Origin: a virus
IMG/VR virus record: IMGVR_UViG_3300011113_000640
Location: 248,001 to 312,000 of that record
Strand: one strand, 5' to 3'
DNA: 64,000 nt
A program made the position numbers and the translations under genes. The notes below the pieces were generated by a model. It saw only the letters and a program-made list of their open reading frames with translations. It had not been told where the DNA came from and did not search any database. Shown here piece after piece: positions 38,481-47,601 of the stretch (position 1 is its first letter; each line of letters starts with the position of its first letter).

Positions 38481-39352
38481 TTGCCCCAGCCGTTGCCCCA
38501 CAGGTCCACATGCAATCTAGGACTGTAGTTCCAGCCCTGCGCACAACAGATGTCTGCTATGCGTAGTTTATTTTTATCGTAGGGTTCAACCACGCCACCC
38601 TGTGGCATCAAATAAATTGTGCCCTTAAATCCTGCACGGCGATACGCATCCGTGGCACGTATGGCCTCCGCAATGTGCTCATCGGTTTCAACCACAAACT
38701 TCAAATAAGTGTGTCCGATGTCGGCATAGCTCATCACAACTTCGGGACGTATGGCTTCATCCCAAGACTCGCCAGAAGCCGACAACTTGGCACTGACACT
38801 AAATGTCAACGCTGACGGACCTTTCTTGCCCAATTTAGGATTCAGGGTCCAGTCCAACAAAAAGTGTCGGAAGTCTTTGTGCAACTCTTGAGTACCATTG
38901 GTTTCAAAGGTGATGTTCTTCAAGTCCAACATTCTTGGATGGCTCAACAGTTCGCTGTAGGCACGTTGCCAGCCCAGCAAAGGCTCGCCGCCGGTAATTA
39001 CCAAATGCACATCGTTGCCATTGTTCTGCATCCATGCATTGTTGGGTGTCAGTGCCAACATCTTATCCACAAGTTCTTCTGTGGTGTAGTTAGGACTGAG
39101 ATGTTTGAATGCTGGATGCCACGATGCATAACTGTCACAACCTGTTTCTACCAAGGGCAGATCATTGAATGTGGGATACATGTGAACAACTTCGGCCACA
39201 TCGTCGGCACCTGTTGACTTTTCGCCTGGCTTGCATCCAAAACCTGCACAGGTAAAGTTGCAACCATAGGTTCTCAAGAACACACTGGGCACCCCTACAA
39301 AACGACCTTCGCCTTGTAAGCTATAAAATACTTCAGATACTTTTATTTTCAT
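38477..39352 (-). CDS. queE: 7-carboxy-7-deazaguanine synthase
   Basis: 291 aa. Start of family: EVFYSLQGEGRFVGVPSVFL and RTYGCNFTC; the radical SAM cluster is split by an insertion of about 37 residues, the next cysteine being in ETGCDSYASWHP, as I recall for phage QueE proteins. Then HLVITGGEPLLGWQ, FETNGTQ and the C-terminal IYLMPQGG. QueE turns 6-carboxytetrahydropterin into CDG. It pairs with QueD at 48462, FolE at 52950 and DpdA at 59351. Confidence 0.9.
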   Translation of the reverse strand: MKIKVSEVFYSLQGEGRFVGVPSVFLRTYGCNFTCAGFGCKPGEKSTGADDVAEVVHMYPTFNDLPLVETGCDSYASWHPAFKHLSPNYTTEELVDKMLALTPNNAWMQNNGNDVHLVITGGEPLLGWQRAYSELLSHPRMLDLKNITFETNGTQELHKDFRHFLLDWTLNPKLGKKGPSALTFSVSAKLSASGESWDEAIRPEVVMSYADIGHTYLKFVVETDEHIAEAIRATDAYRRAGFKGTIYLMPQGGVVEPYDKNKLRIADICCAQGWNYSPRLHVDLWGNGWGK

Positions 39353-39945
39353 TCACATCCTCTTGTGGCGTAATCTCTGGGGGCATGTTCATGCTTGCTG
39401 TGCATTTTAAATCCATTTTCTAACAACAAAGGAATGGCTGTGGCACACTTGCCACTCAATTGATTAGTGTCATAATTATAATAGGTATCATCCATAATTA
39501 CAACCGATTGTTCATCTAAATAAGGCAAACAATATTCTAATTGCAATCGATGTTCTTCTTGACAATTGGCATTGTTCATTGTTATTCCTCTTAGGGAATA
39601 TTCTCTAATCTGTCGTCGAACCCAGGCAGGAATATCTACTGTATTATAAATCCAATCAAAGTTGTCCAAATATAAAACTTTGATTTTTTTATTTAGACCT
39701 GGCAAAGTGTTCTTGCACCAATCACTGCCGGAACTTGCCACTACCCAATTGATTTCTGGATAATCCTGTTCTCTCTTACCGTGCTCAACATCAACAGAAT
39801 AAAATTCTATATTGCGTTTTTTTGCCCACTCATACAACCATACAGAACTACCGTCACCATTCTCACTGCCAATTTCCAACACAATGTTGTTTTGATCAAC
39901 AGTAAGAGTAGTGTTTTCTAATTTAGTATAAGGTTTGGTGCCCAC
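39349..39945 (-). CDS. Class I methyltransferase-like protein (Methyltransf_24 type)
   Basis: 198 aa. Motif I is VLEIGSENGDGSSVWLYEWA, strand 2 ends YSVDVEHGK, and IKVLYLDNFDWIYN and SVVIMDDTYYN supply the later motifs. The YLDNFDWxY element, CATAIPLLLENGF and the MNNANCQEEHRLQLE helix also occur in the tandem genes at 45337 and 45961, so the three are paralogues. Overlaps the QueE start. Possibly a sugar O-methyltransferase. Confidence 0.75.
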   Translation of the reverse strand: MGTKPYTKLENTTLTVDQNNIVLEIGSENGDGSSVWLYEWAKKRNIEFYSVDVEHGKREQDYPEINWVVASSGSDWCKNTLPGLNKKIKVLYLDNFDWIYNTVDIPAWVRRQIREYSLRGITMNNANCQEEHRLQLEYCLPYLDEQSVVIMDDTYYNYDTNQLSGKCATAIPLLLENGFKMHSKHEHAPRDYATRGCE

Positions 39946-40010
39946 TTATTTCCACCTCTCTCGCATTTTCATTTAATGGTTGTTACAACCAGATGCCAAT
40001 AGTCTACCTG

Positions 40011-40559
40011 TTATCTTTGCCACCATGACTCCCAAGGAAATACAATCCAAACGTCTTCTTCGGCTTTGTTTATTGTGATAGCCGAATATGCGACATCTAG
40101 TTTACTTTTACTGCTTTCATTGTCATACAAGCAGGCCACACGCACATTGTTGCCCCAGACTCCAGACCAGCGTTCGTGTTCAGGAAGACACCCACTGATC
40201 CAATCTTGTTGTATCCAGTTGAGTGTGGCACCGGTGTCGTTGATATCATCTACTATCAAGATATTTTTGGCATGCAAGGCAAAATCAAACTCGGCTAATA
40301 AACGTTCTTCTTTGGGCATATAACCAAAAGCATCTTCGGCCATCCACAAGTTGCTTTCTTGTTCGGCACCATCACGTAGACTTACTTTCAGTGTTTCCAT
40401 TCTGCACTCTAGATACTGGCTGATTAAATTTGCTGGAACCAGGCCGCCGCGGGTGAGACCAACCACATAGTCAGGCCTCCATCTGTCCAAGTTAATTTGA
40501 CGCAGGATTTCCTGTGTTTGACGCTCAACGTCCTGCCAAGTATGATAGATTTTTTTCAT
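40011..40559 (-). CDS. Phosphoribosyltransferase (Gpt/hypoxanthine type)
   Basis: 182 aa. The PRPP motif is NILIVDDINDTGATLNW, preceded by the type I fold strand DYVVGLTRGGLVPANLISQY. These enzymes salvage purine bases using PRPP. The hood sequence LKVSLRDGAEQES is short. It has its own promoter, leaving five bases between -10 and ATG. A role in guanine or 7-deazaguanine base salvage would fit the neighbouring Que genes, but this is inference. Confidence 0.85.
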   Translation of the reverse strand: MKKIYHTWQDVERQTQEILRQINLDRWRPDYVVGLTRGGLVPANLISQYLECRMETLKVSLRDGAEQESNLWMAEDAFGYMPKEERLLAEFDFALHAKNILIVDDINDTGATLNWIQQDWISGCLPEHERWSGVWGNNVRVACLYDNESSKSKLDVAYSAITINKAEEDVWIVFPWESWWQR

Positions 40560-40564
40560 ACTTT

Positions 40565-40594
40565 ATTATACAATAATCCAAGGTGAGTTGTCAA
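40565..40594 (-). promoter_or_regulatory. Sigma70-type promoter for the phosphoribosyltransferase
   Basis: Minus strand TTGACA (40589-40594), 18 bases, TATAAT (40565-40570), then AAAGT and ATG. Another nearly leaderless arrangement. Confidence 0.8.
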
Positions 40595-41533
40595 TTAACG
40601 TGTGAGCCATTTGGGATTGTCTTGATACCATTCAACTGTTTCGGTCAGACGTTGTTCAAATGATCTGGGTGCTTGCCATCCTAAACTGTACAATTTTTCC
40701 GGATTCACACTGAAACACAAGTCGTGTCCAGGACGATCAACTGGAACTAAACGATAAGATAATTCGCAACCCATTATCTGGGCAATGTGTTGGGCAAACT
40801 CAAGATTGTTGATAAACTTGTTGCCGGCACTGTTCCATTTTTCACAACGAGCGGACTGTGTTTCTAATATAAATCTAGTATGGCTGGCCACATCGCCGGC
40901 ATAGAACCAACGACGTCCGCCAATCAATTCACTAGGCCCTACGTGTATGTCCAAGGTTTCATTGTTGAGTACTTTGCGTATGATAATCACCGGCAAGCGA
41001 TTGCTTTGACAACGTGGACCAAAGGTATTGTTGATGTGTATGATGCTGGCAGGAACAGCAAACGAGTTGGCATAGGCCAGACACAATTCTTCACCAGCGG
41101 CTTTGCCGGCCGCATAAGGGCTATTGCTGTTGTAGGCATCTGTGAGTTGGCTGTCTTGACCAATGGTCACGGGTCCGTAAACTTCGCCCGAACTGTAATA
41201 CATGAATCGTTGCGTGCCAGTGTGTCGGGCATGTTCCAGCAGATTCAGTGTGCCCAACACATTGTCCATGATGGATGCGGTCGGGTTACTAAGACTGTCA
41301 GCAGCACTGGGATTGGCACCAGCATGCAGTATGATATCAGCGGCCGGCAGACCCGTACAAGGGTTTTTGATATCGTGTTCGATGATTTCGACGCTGTCAA
41401 TCAAGTGTTGTAGCCGATCCATGTTGGTGGTTCCTGGACGCACCACGCATATCACACGATGATCTCTGACAAATTCTTCCGCCAGGTAATGACCGATGAA
41501 TCCATTGGCCCCGGTGATCAATACTGTTTTCAT
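40595..41533 (-). CDS. NAD-dependent sugar epimerase/dehydratase
   Basis: 312 aa from ATG 41533, overlapping the FkbM gene as ATGA. Motifs: VLITGANGFIGHYLAEEF, IILHAGANPSAADS, FMYYSSGEVYGPVT and the catalytic SPYAAGKAAGEEL. The C-terminus has RRWFYAGDVASHTRFIL. This is a typical extended SDR for GDP- or dTDP-sugars. It is the last gene of a six-gene sugar block with transketolase-like and E1-dehydrase genes. Confidence 0.85.
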   Translation of the reverse strand: MKTVLITGANGFIGHYLAEEFVRDHRVICVVRPGTTNMDRLQHLIDSVEIIEHDIKNPCTGLPAADIILHAGANPSAADSLSNPTASIMDNVLGTLNLLEHARHTGTQRFMYYSSGEVYGPVTIGQDSQLTDAYNSNSPYAAGKAAGEELCLAYANSFAVPASIIHINNTFGPRCQSNRLPVIIIRKVLNNETLDIHVGPSELIGGRRWFYAGDVASHTRFILETQSARCEKWNSAGNKFINNLEFAQHIAQIMGCELSYRLVPVDRPGHDLCFSVNPEKLYSLGWQAPRSFEQRLTETVEWYQDNPKWLTR

Positions 41534-42213
41534 TGTGTCCACTTGTATATGATATCGGTGTCTTTGACTAGCACTTTTTCGTATTCCAACTCTGCGAAAA
41601 AGACATCCATCATGTCTTGGCTTATGCCATATCTTTTGGCCCAGGGTTCGCACCATTCAATCATGACGACGGGATGGAACTTTTCAATGGTGTTTTTGGC
41701 TCCCATCAAGGCAAAATATTCATAGCCTTCAATATCCAATTGTATAAGATCACAGGCCGGCAAGTTTATTTCATCAATGATCACAGTGGGCACATTGCCG
41801 GCCTGTGTGCCCACATGGATGGCACCTGCATCTTGACCGCGATTTATTTCAACAAACTTGTGTTCGTTGCCCACGCAGGCCTGTGTTTTTATCACATTGG
41901 AGTCGCAATTCAAGGTCAGGCACATGAAATTCATTGGATCCGGTTCAAAAGTGTACACCGTACCAAATCTTTTGCTGAACTGGCGCACAAGTTGGCCACA
42001 GTTACCACCGGCCTGCACCATCACACCAGGAGAATCCACATGGGTCATCAGCAGGTCAAGAAATTCTGGTTCTATGCGGTACTGGTGCATGTAATTCCAA
42101 CAGGCCCGGTCGTAACGAGGCCACCACAGATCTTTTAGTTCGACATGCGGCGAATCGTGTCTGAGCTCGATTAATTCACCCAGATTACCAGGAATGGTTT
42201 TATAATCGTCCAT
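41530..42213 (-). CDS. FkbM-family methyltransferase
   Basis: 227 aa. Motifs VMVQAGGNCGQLVRQFSKRF (SAM binding), VYTFEPDPMNFMCL and CDLIQLDIEGYEYFALMGA are the FkbM pattern. Such enzymes methylate sugar hydroxyls. It sits between the split transketolase and an epimerase, start overlapping the transketolase stop. Likely acceptor: a surface sugar. Confidence 0.85.
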   Translation of the reverse strand: MDDYKTIPGNLGELIELRHDSPHVELKDLWWPRYDRACWNYMHQYRIEPEFLDLLMTHVDSPGVMVQAGGNCGQLVRQFSKRFGTVYTFEPDPMNFMCLTLNCDSNVIKTQACVGNEHKFVEINRGQDAGAIHVGTQAGNVPTVIIDEINLPACDLIQLDIEGYEYFALMGAKNTIEKFHPVVMIEWCEPWAKRYGISQDMMDVFFAELEYEKVLVKDTDIIYKWTQ

Positions 42214-42692
42214 CAGGTCCTTCGCACATTCAAATAAGCTGGTTGATTGCTGTACAAAAATTCACTCCAAACAGATTCTAATTCTTCAACAGTGTTAGGC
42301 TGATAAATTTTGATGTTAGGGAACACTTCAACAGCACGAACAGCATCTTCGGCCCAGTGACTGAAACCCAAATGACCATAGTCCTGATCACGGCCGACTC
42401 CTACCAGTTTGACCGGTGCAAGTTCATGATCAAGATAGTTGCGTAGCCACTCATAAGGGCGGAAGATCACAAACGGAGTAATGCTGTAACACACAGGTAT
42501 CTTGCCGCAATGAGTAAGTCCTACAGCAGTTCCCAGCATGAGTTGTTCTGCAGCACCTACATTAAGAGCACGGTCTGGTGCTACTTCTCTTGATCGATTA
42601 AGCACACCAAACCCAAGATCACCTGATAACAACCATACATCGGGATCTTTGGCCAATGAGTCAGCCATGAGTTCACCAAATCTATTTCTCAT
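42213..42692 (-). CDS. Transketolase-like protein, pyrimidine-binding subunit
   Basis: 159 aa from ATG 42692, overlapping the partner gene as ATGA. It has WLLSGDLGFGVLNRSRE, NVGAAEQLMLGTAVGLTHCG with the TPP-activating Glu in GAAEQ, and GVGRDQDYGHLGFSHWAEDA. This is the middle domain of transketolase; the C-terminal domain of the full enzyme is missing. With the TPP-binding partner it forms a split transketolase, as in some antibiotic and LPS branched-sugar pathways. Confidence 0.85.
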   Translation of the reverse strand: MRNRFGELMADSLAKDPDVWLLSGDLGFGVLNRSREVAPDRALNVGAAEQLMLGTAVGLTHCGKIPVCYSITPFVIFRPYEWLRNYLDHELAPVKLVGVGRDQDYGHLGFSHWAEDAVRAVEVFPNIKIYQPNTVEELESVWSEFLYSNQPAYLNVRRT

Positions 42693-43297
42693 AGTTGCTC
42701 TAGATCCTCGGGTTTGAGCACATAGTAGTGCGTGAGTATGCCCTTGGCAAACGACCAATCCGGTGGCGCAGTTTCACGTATGTTGATTCTTGGCAAAAAT
42801 GCCCGCAACCTACGGATGATATATTCTTTGTCGATAAAGTCATAGGCAATCATGCCATTGACATTGACGTATACTTCTAAATTGTCTAACTTGGCTTCGT
42901 AGATAAAACGTAATGCTTCCCATATACTTCCTTCACCACACTCACCGTCACTGATCAAACAATGCACTCGACGAGTACGATCAGCCAGAGCATATCCACA
43001 AGCCACAGTAAGGCCCATGCCTAAACTACCAGAGCTACAAGGCAGTCCGTCTTCGATGTTTCTGTGTGGATGGACTCCGTGTTTGTGAAATAAGTGTTCA
43101 GCATCTTTGCCAAGATATTTTTCTAAAATCACGTACCAAGCCAGGGCCGCGTGACCAGAACTTAAGATAAACGGTTCGTTGGGTTGTCGATTTTTGTAAA
43201 TTTCTTCAATGATATTGACAGCATTAAGATTGGAACTTAGATGTCCAATCTTTTCTCGATAGCTGATATCAATGATTCTTTGTTCAACGTCGTTCAT
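42689..43297 (-). CDS. Transketolase-like protein, TPP-binding subunit
   Basis: 202 aa. The TPP motif is ISDGECGEGSIWEALRFIYE with VYVNVNG completing the GDG-N box; KIGHLSSNLNAVNIIEEIY and FILSSGHAALAWYVIL are the N-terminal transketolase motifs, GLPCSSGSLGMGLTVACGYA the loop. It begins four bases before the end of the E1-dehydrase gene. Two-carbon transfer onto a deoxysugar is plausible given its neighbours. Confidence 0.85.
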   Translation of the reverse strand: MNDVEQRIIDISYREKIGHLSSNLNAVNIIEEIYKNRQPNEPFILSSGHAALAWYVILEKYLGKDAEHLFHKHGVHPHRNIEDGLPCSSGSLGMGLTVACGYALADRTRRVHCLISDGECGEGSIWEALRFIYEAKLDNLEVYVNVNGMIAYDFIDKEYIIRRLRAFLPRINIRETAPPDWSFAKGILTHYYVLKPEDLEQL

Positions 43298-44613
43298 AGA
43301 TATAAACTCATAAATCCATCAACCTTTTCTCCAATGTACTCAATCTGTTCAGGAGTAATAACTGGACTGCATCCATGGAAGTAGGTATTCTTCATTGTGA
43401 ATGTGGCCACAGGATAATTGTCACGTGCTGCCACAGGATCCATCAAATGACTATACGCAGGTTGCAACATGATGTTGCCAGCAAAGTATGGGCGTGTCTG
43501 TATCAAGTTTTCTTCAAGATAATCAACAATGTCCATGCGTGAGAACGGAGCATCCGCACGTATGGTCAATGGGAAAGCAAACCAACTGACATCGGCTTTG
43601 TCTCTGGCACGTGGCAAGTGGAAAAACTGTTCATACTTTTCATAGATGGCAAACAATAGATTGTAGTTGCGTTGACGTAAAGCATGTATCTCTGGCAATT
43701 TTTTAAGTTGCTCAAGTCCCATGGCTGCTTGTAGTTCAATGGGTTTTAAGTTATAACCAATTTCATCATACACATACTTGTGATCAAAAATCTGATCTGG
43801 CATTTCTGGTATCCACTCATTGAATCGCTTGCCACAGGTGCCACATTTTAATTTGTTGGCCTCGGGTCCTACGCAATAGCAACCGCGTCCCCACTCACGC
43901 AGGCTACGCACAATGATTTCTTGTTGTGGATCATTCATGGCCACAAAGCCACCTTCGCCCATGGTCATGTGATGTGCCGGATAAAAACTGCATGACGCCA
44001 TTTCACCAAAGCTACCTAACGGCTTGCCGTCATAGGTTGTGCCTAGTCCATCACAGCAGTCTTCAAGCAGAACAAGATTGTACTTGTTAACTAGTTCCAT
44101 AACCCGGTCCATATTAGGTGGATTGCCTAAAACATGAGCAAAGGTAATAATCTTAATATCTGTATCTGCCGCAAGCAAACGCTCTGCATGGTCCAAATCA
44201 ATGTTTAGTGTATCAATTTCAATATCACAGAACACTGGCGTAAATCCATTTTGCAAGGTTGGATTCAGTGTGGTTGGAAATCCTGCGATTGGCATCAGTA
44301 CTTTGGTGCCGGGTGGAAAATTATGTCCACGCTTGCTTTTCATGGCGGTCATCATCAAGAGATTTGCGCTACTACCACTGTTGGTAAGCACGCCGCGTGT
44401 CTTGCCAAACTCCCTAGGAAATTTTTGTTCAAAGCGCAGGCTTTTGTTGCCCATGACCAGCCACCCATTAAGCAAGGCTTCTGCGGCCGCCACATACTCG
44501 TCGGATGAAAAATGCGGGCCAGCATAATTAACAAAGTCTTTGCCGGCCACCCAGGTTTTGTCTGCCTGTTTGGCGTCAATGTACTGTTTAATCAAGTTTA
44601 AAATTTCATTCAT
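43294..44613 (-). CDS. CDP-sugar 3-dehydrase E1-like (RfbH/ColD type, PLP)
   Basis: 439 aa. The PLP site reads CSFYPAHHMTMGEGGFVAM: histidine replaces the usual Schiff-base lysine, as in E1/ColD dehydrases. RGCYCVGPEANKLKCGTCGKRF supplies cysteines for the [2Fe-2S] cluster of E1. Other DegT-type motifs are LTNSGSSANLLMMTAMKSKR and LLEDCCDGLGTTYDG. These enzymes remove the 3-hydroxyl of CDP-4-keto-6-deoxyglucose, giving 3,6-dideoxysugars. Together with RmlB-like and transketolase-like genes this points to an unusual deoxysugar. Confidence 0.85.
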   Translation of the reverse strand: MNEILNLIKQYIDAKQADKTWVAGKDFVNYAGPHFSSDEYVAAAEALLNGWLVMGNKSLRFEQKFPREFGKTRGVLTNSGSSANLLMMTAMKSKRGHNFPPGTKVLMPIAGFPTTLNPTLQNGFTPVFCDIEIDTLNIDLDHAERLLAADTDIKIITFAHVLGNPPNMDRVMELVNKYNLVLLEDCCDGLGTTYDGKPLGSFGEMASCSFYPAHHMTMGEGGFVAMNDPQQEIIVRSLREWGRGCYCVGPEANKLKCGTCGKRFNEWIPEMPDQIFDHKYVYDEIGYNLKPIELQAAMGLEQLKKLPEIHALRQRNYNLLFAIYEKYEQFFHLPRARDKADVSWFAFPLTIRADAPFSRMDIVDYLEENLIQTRPYFAGNIMLQPAYSHLMDPVAARDNYPVATFTMKNTYFHGCSPVITPEQIEYIGEKVDGFMSLYL

Positions 44614-45340
44614 AGTCGACTCCGAGTTCTTGGCAAAGCACTTTCATGATTTCAATGACTTTCAAGCTACCTCGACTGGCAGCAAAATGCAAAATGTTTG
44701 CATCGGCAATCGGCACTCCGGAATTCCAGAGTCTGGTAGCTTCTAGTTCAGCAGGATGGTCGCTTCTTAAGTTATGACACATGTAATTCATTTCTGGGTG
44801 TAGTCGATCTGTTTCTGGAATATCTTGTGCCCAAAACATTGCGTTGTGTCTTAGTTGGTCAAATCCCCAGTGCCGATCCGGATGTGTTTCCCTTGCTTGA
44901 AAATACTTTTCACCCAGGTCCCAAATTTCTTTTGACATGGTATGCGGATAATATTGCACGTCATCATTGAAATGATGTCGAAATTCTCTATGATTCCGCG
45001 GTTCTGTGTAGTTGAACAATCTGTATTCTTTGTAGCGGTCTCCAAACAAACTGGTGGGTCGTATCATAAAAGTATCAGCACCGGACCAAAAAACGTTGCA
45101 GGGTTCGCTGTCCCATAATGCTTTGATCTCGTTCCAGTTGGCCTCAGTACAGGTGTCGCTGTCGTCGGCAGGATCGGTCCATAACACAGCTTCGAAAGGC
45201 TCCAGACAAAATTTGCGAAATGAAGACAGCCTTATCTTGTACATTTCACCATAGGCCTTGTACAGGTCTTGATTCTTTTCTATGTGCCAGCCATTACGGA
45301 TAGGCCTTACTGAAGAAACCAAATAATTTTTAACTGTCAT
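44606..45340 (-). CDS. Glycosyltransferase-like protein
   Basis: 244 aa. It starts MTVKNYLVSSVRPIRNGWHI, has FEAVLWTDPADDSDTCTEAN and NVFWSGADTFMIRPTSLFGD, in which SGADTFM looks like the D-x-D region of a GT-A fold, and a C-terminal GVPIADANILHFAASRGSL. It overlaps the flanking genes by four to eight bases. No membrane segment. Substrates unknown; assignment is moderate. Confidence 0.6.
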   Translation of the reverse strand: MTVKNYLVSSVRPIRNGWHIEKNQDLYKAYGEMYKIRLSSFRKFCLEPFEAVLWTDPADDSDTCTEANWNEIKALWDSEPCNVFWSGADTFMIRPTSLFGDRYKEYRLFNYTEPRNHREFRHHFNDDVQYYPHTMSKEIWDLGEKYFQARETHPDRHWGFDQLRHNAMFWAQDIPETDRLHPEMNYMCHNLRSDHPAELEATRLWNSGVPIADANILHFAASRGSLKVIEIMKVLCQELGVDYE

Positions 45341-45957
45341 TTCGATCTGCCTAATATAGCACCGCTGTTGTGACGATGCCCTTCACTGTGTAATAGCCGA
45401 TAACCTTCGGATAACAAATAAGGAATAGCCGCTGAACACTTGCCAATAAACACACCTTCATCTGGCTCGTACCAGGTGTCGTCGCATACAATAATACTAT
45501 TATCGCACATCAATGGCATTAACCGAATAGCTTGTTTTAAGTGGGCTTGTTGACTATTTAGATTGGTCATTTCGATTCCCATTTTTTGTAAATAACGTTC
45601 TTTTTGTGCCGGCACAAAAGGTTTGGCTTTTCTATTGACCCAATAGTCCCAATCAAAATTATCTAAGTAAACTAAACTTACTCGAGACTCGGGTTCTAGA
45701 TTTCTAAAATTGTCCAGAAAGTCTTCACCTTTGGCCTGTATGACTCGAACATGATTGGGCATGTTCACAAATCTTTCTTTGAGGCCGTCGATTTGATCTT
45801 GGTCATAGTCTACAGCATAAAATCTTGTGGCACGGTCTTTGGCCAGGTCTGCAAAAAACTTGGTGCTGCCTTCGCCACGATCAACACCAATCTCAATCCA
45901 AACACCTGGATCAATTTGATGTATAAAATTTTCTACATTTCGATAGTATGTGCCCAT
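45337..45957 (-). CDS. Class I methyltransferase-like (tandem copy 2)
   Basis: 206 aa from ATG 45957. It has VWIEIGVDRGEGSTKFFADL, YAVDYDQDQ, LVYLDNFDWDYWVNRKAKPF and SIIVCDDTWYEPDEGVFIGK. It is closely similar to the next gene upstream (45961-46647) over nearly the full length, so it is a recent tandem duplicate. The FDWDYW element also relates it to 39349-39945. Possibly sugar O-methylation. Confidence 0.75.
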   Translation of the reverse strand: MGTYYRNVENFIHQIDPGVWIEIGVDRGEGSTKFFADLAKDRATRFYAVDYDQDQIDGLKERFVNMPNHVRVIQAKGEDFLDNFRNLEPESRVSLVYLDNFDWDYWVNRKAKPFVPAQKERYLQKMGIEMTNLNSQQAHLKQAIRLMPLMCDNSIIVCDDTWYEPDEGVFIGKCSAAIPYLLSEGYRLLHSEGHRHNSGAILGRSK

Positions 45958-45960
45958 CAA

Positions 45961-46647
45961 TTAACTCGCTTTAGTAAATCTGCCTAATATAGCACCACTG
46001 TTTTGTCTATAGCCTTGATTGTTCAACACTTCATAACCGTGCAACAATAGGTAAGGTATCACAGCCGAACACTTGCCAACGAATACTCCTTCATTGGGAT
46101 GGTACCAGGTATCGTCACACACTATGATACTTTTTTCAGTCATCAACGGCATCAGTCTCATGGCCTGAAGCAAGTGGGCTTTTTGGCTGTTGATATTGGT
46201 CATCTCAGTGCCCATGTAGTCTCTATAGTGTTGCTTTTGTGCAGGTACAAAAGATTCTTCTTGACCGCCAACCCAATAGTCCCAGTCAAAGTTGTCAAGA
46301 TACACCAACGAAAATTTCTCGCCAGGATTGTTGCGTGCGAATTGTTCCAGAAAGTTTTCACCAAAAGCATGTACTAGTTCTACGTGATCTGGCAAAGGCC
46401 CTTCGGCTAATCGAAATTGTCCGTCGGCACCTAATACCGCTTGTCCTTGCGATGACAACACCGCACGAGCCCTTGCGATTTGATTTTCATCTGCGTCAAC
46501 ACCGTAAAACTTAACGCCTTTTGTTTTTGCTATGTCAGCAAAGAATTTAGTACTACCTTCTCCGCGGTCAACGCCAATCTCAACCCACGCACCAGAGGGA
46601 TCGACTGCATCCATAAATCGTTCTACTTCTTTGTAATATGTTCCCAT
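45961..46647 (-). CDS. Class I methyltransferase-like (tandem copy 1)
   Basis: 228 aa. It has AWVEIGVDRGEGSTKFFADI, FYGVDADENQIARARAV, LVYLDNFDWDYWVGGQEESF and IIVCDDTWYHPNEGVFVGKC. It differs from the following copy mainly by about 20 extra residues (AVLSSQGQAVLGADGQFRLA) after strand 2. The two are separated by three bases. Function as for its sibling. Confidence 0.75.
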   Translation of the reverse strand: MGTYYKEVERFMDAVDPSGAWVEIGVDRGEGSTKFFADIAKTKGVKFYGVDADENQIARARAVLSSQGQAVLGADGQFRLAEGPLPDHVELVHAFGENFLEQFARNNPGEKFSLVYLDNFDWDYWVGGQEESFVPAQKQHYRDYMGTEMTNINSQKAHLLQAMRLMPLMTEKSIIVCDDTWYHPNEGVFVGKCSAVIPYLLLHGYEVLNNQGYRQNSGAILGRFTKAS

Positions 46648-46650
46648 AGA

Positions 46651-47601
46651 TCACCAAATAAAATTTAACATGTAATACTCTATAACTCTTTGTAATTCTT
46701 GATCAAAGTTGGCCAGGGGTTGCCACCCCAAGGCCTTGAGTTTAGAGTCATTGATTGCATAACGCACATCTTGGCCTTGTCGGTGGCTGCCAGTGATGTA
46801 ATCTTCCCAACGATCTTCAGCTCCACCACCGGGATAGTAATGCAACAGCTTTTTGATAACTTCCTTGTTGGGCATTTCTGCATTGCCTGAAATGTTATAA
46901 ATTTCGTTGATGCTACCGTGATCGATCACAGTCATTACTGCACGAGCAGTGTCTTCGACATGCAACCAAGTCCTCTGCGGCTCACCACGATCATGCAGGT
47001 CAATTTTCCTGCCTATTTTGAGATACTTGATTGACTTGGGGATTAATTTTTCAACATATTGACCAATACCATAGTTGTTGGTAGGACGCACAATTACATA
47101 TCGGATGCCATAGGTTCTTGCCCAGGCCAGGATCAACATGTCGGCCGCTGCCTTTGAAGCTGAATAAGGATTGCTGGGTTTCAGCAGATCAGTTTCGGCG
47201 TGGGCACCCGAATCGATATCACCATACACTTCGTCGGTTGAAAAATGCAACAATGTTGGTTGCTTTTGAACAGGCTGTTGTCGGATCAGTTCCAACAGAC
47301 GGTGTACTCCGTTGATGTTACTGTGCAGGAATACCTCAGAACTCATGATCGAATTGTCCACATGAGTTTCAGCTGCTGTGTTTATGATATAATCGCAGTC
47401 ATACAGTCGGTCAAGATCATTGATGTCTTTGTGTATGAACTTAAATGTATCGTATTTTTGAAACTCACTTAGAAAATCAAAATTGCTGGCATAGGTACCT
47501 TTGTCCACACCAATCACATGCCATCCACGTGCCAGACATTGTCGTGTGACATGTACTCCTATGAATCCCAAACAACCTGTGACATATACAATTTTTTTCA
47601 T
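46651..47601 (-). CDS. dTDP-glucose 4,6-dehydratase-like (RmlB family)
   Basis: 316 aa. Motifs: VYVTGCLGFIGVHVTRQCLA, NTAAETHVDNSIMSSEVFLH, LLHFSTDEVYGDI with catalytic Thr-Asp-Glu, and NPYSASKAAADMLILAWART with YxxxK. VRPTNNYGIGQYVEKLIP and RGEPQRTWLHVEDTARAV are the sugar-binding parts. RmlB makes the 4-keto-6-deoxyglucose intermediate. In this cluster the product may feed the E1-like dehydrase. Confidence 0.9.
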   Translation of the reverse strand: MKKIVYVTGCLGFIGVHVTRQCLARGWHVIGVDKGTYASNFDFLSEFQKYDTFKFIHKDINDLDRLYDCDYIINTAAETHVDNSIMSSEVFLHSNINGVHRLLELIRQQPVQKQPTLLHFSTDEVYGDIDSGAHAETDLLKPSNPYSASKAAADMLILAWARTYGIRYVIVRPTNNYGIGQYVEKLIPKSIKYLKIGRKIDLHDRGEPQRTWLHVEDTARAVMTVIDHGSINEIYNISGNAEMPNKEVIKKLLHYYPGGGAEDRWEDYITGSHRQGQDVRYAINDSKLKALGWQPLANFDQELQRVIEYYMLNFIW

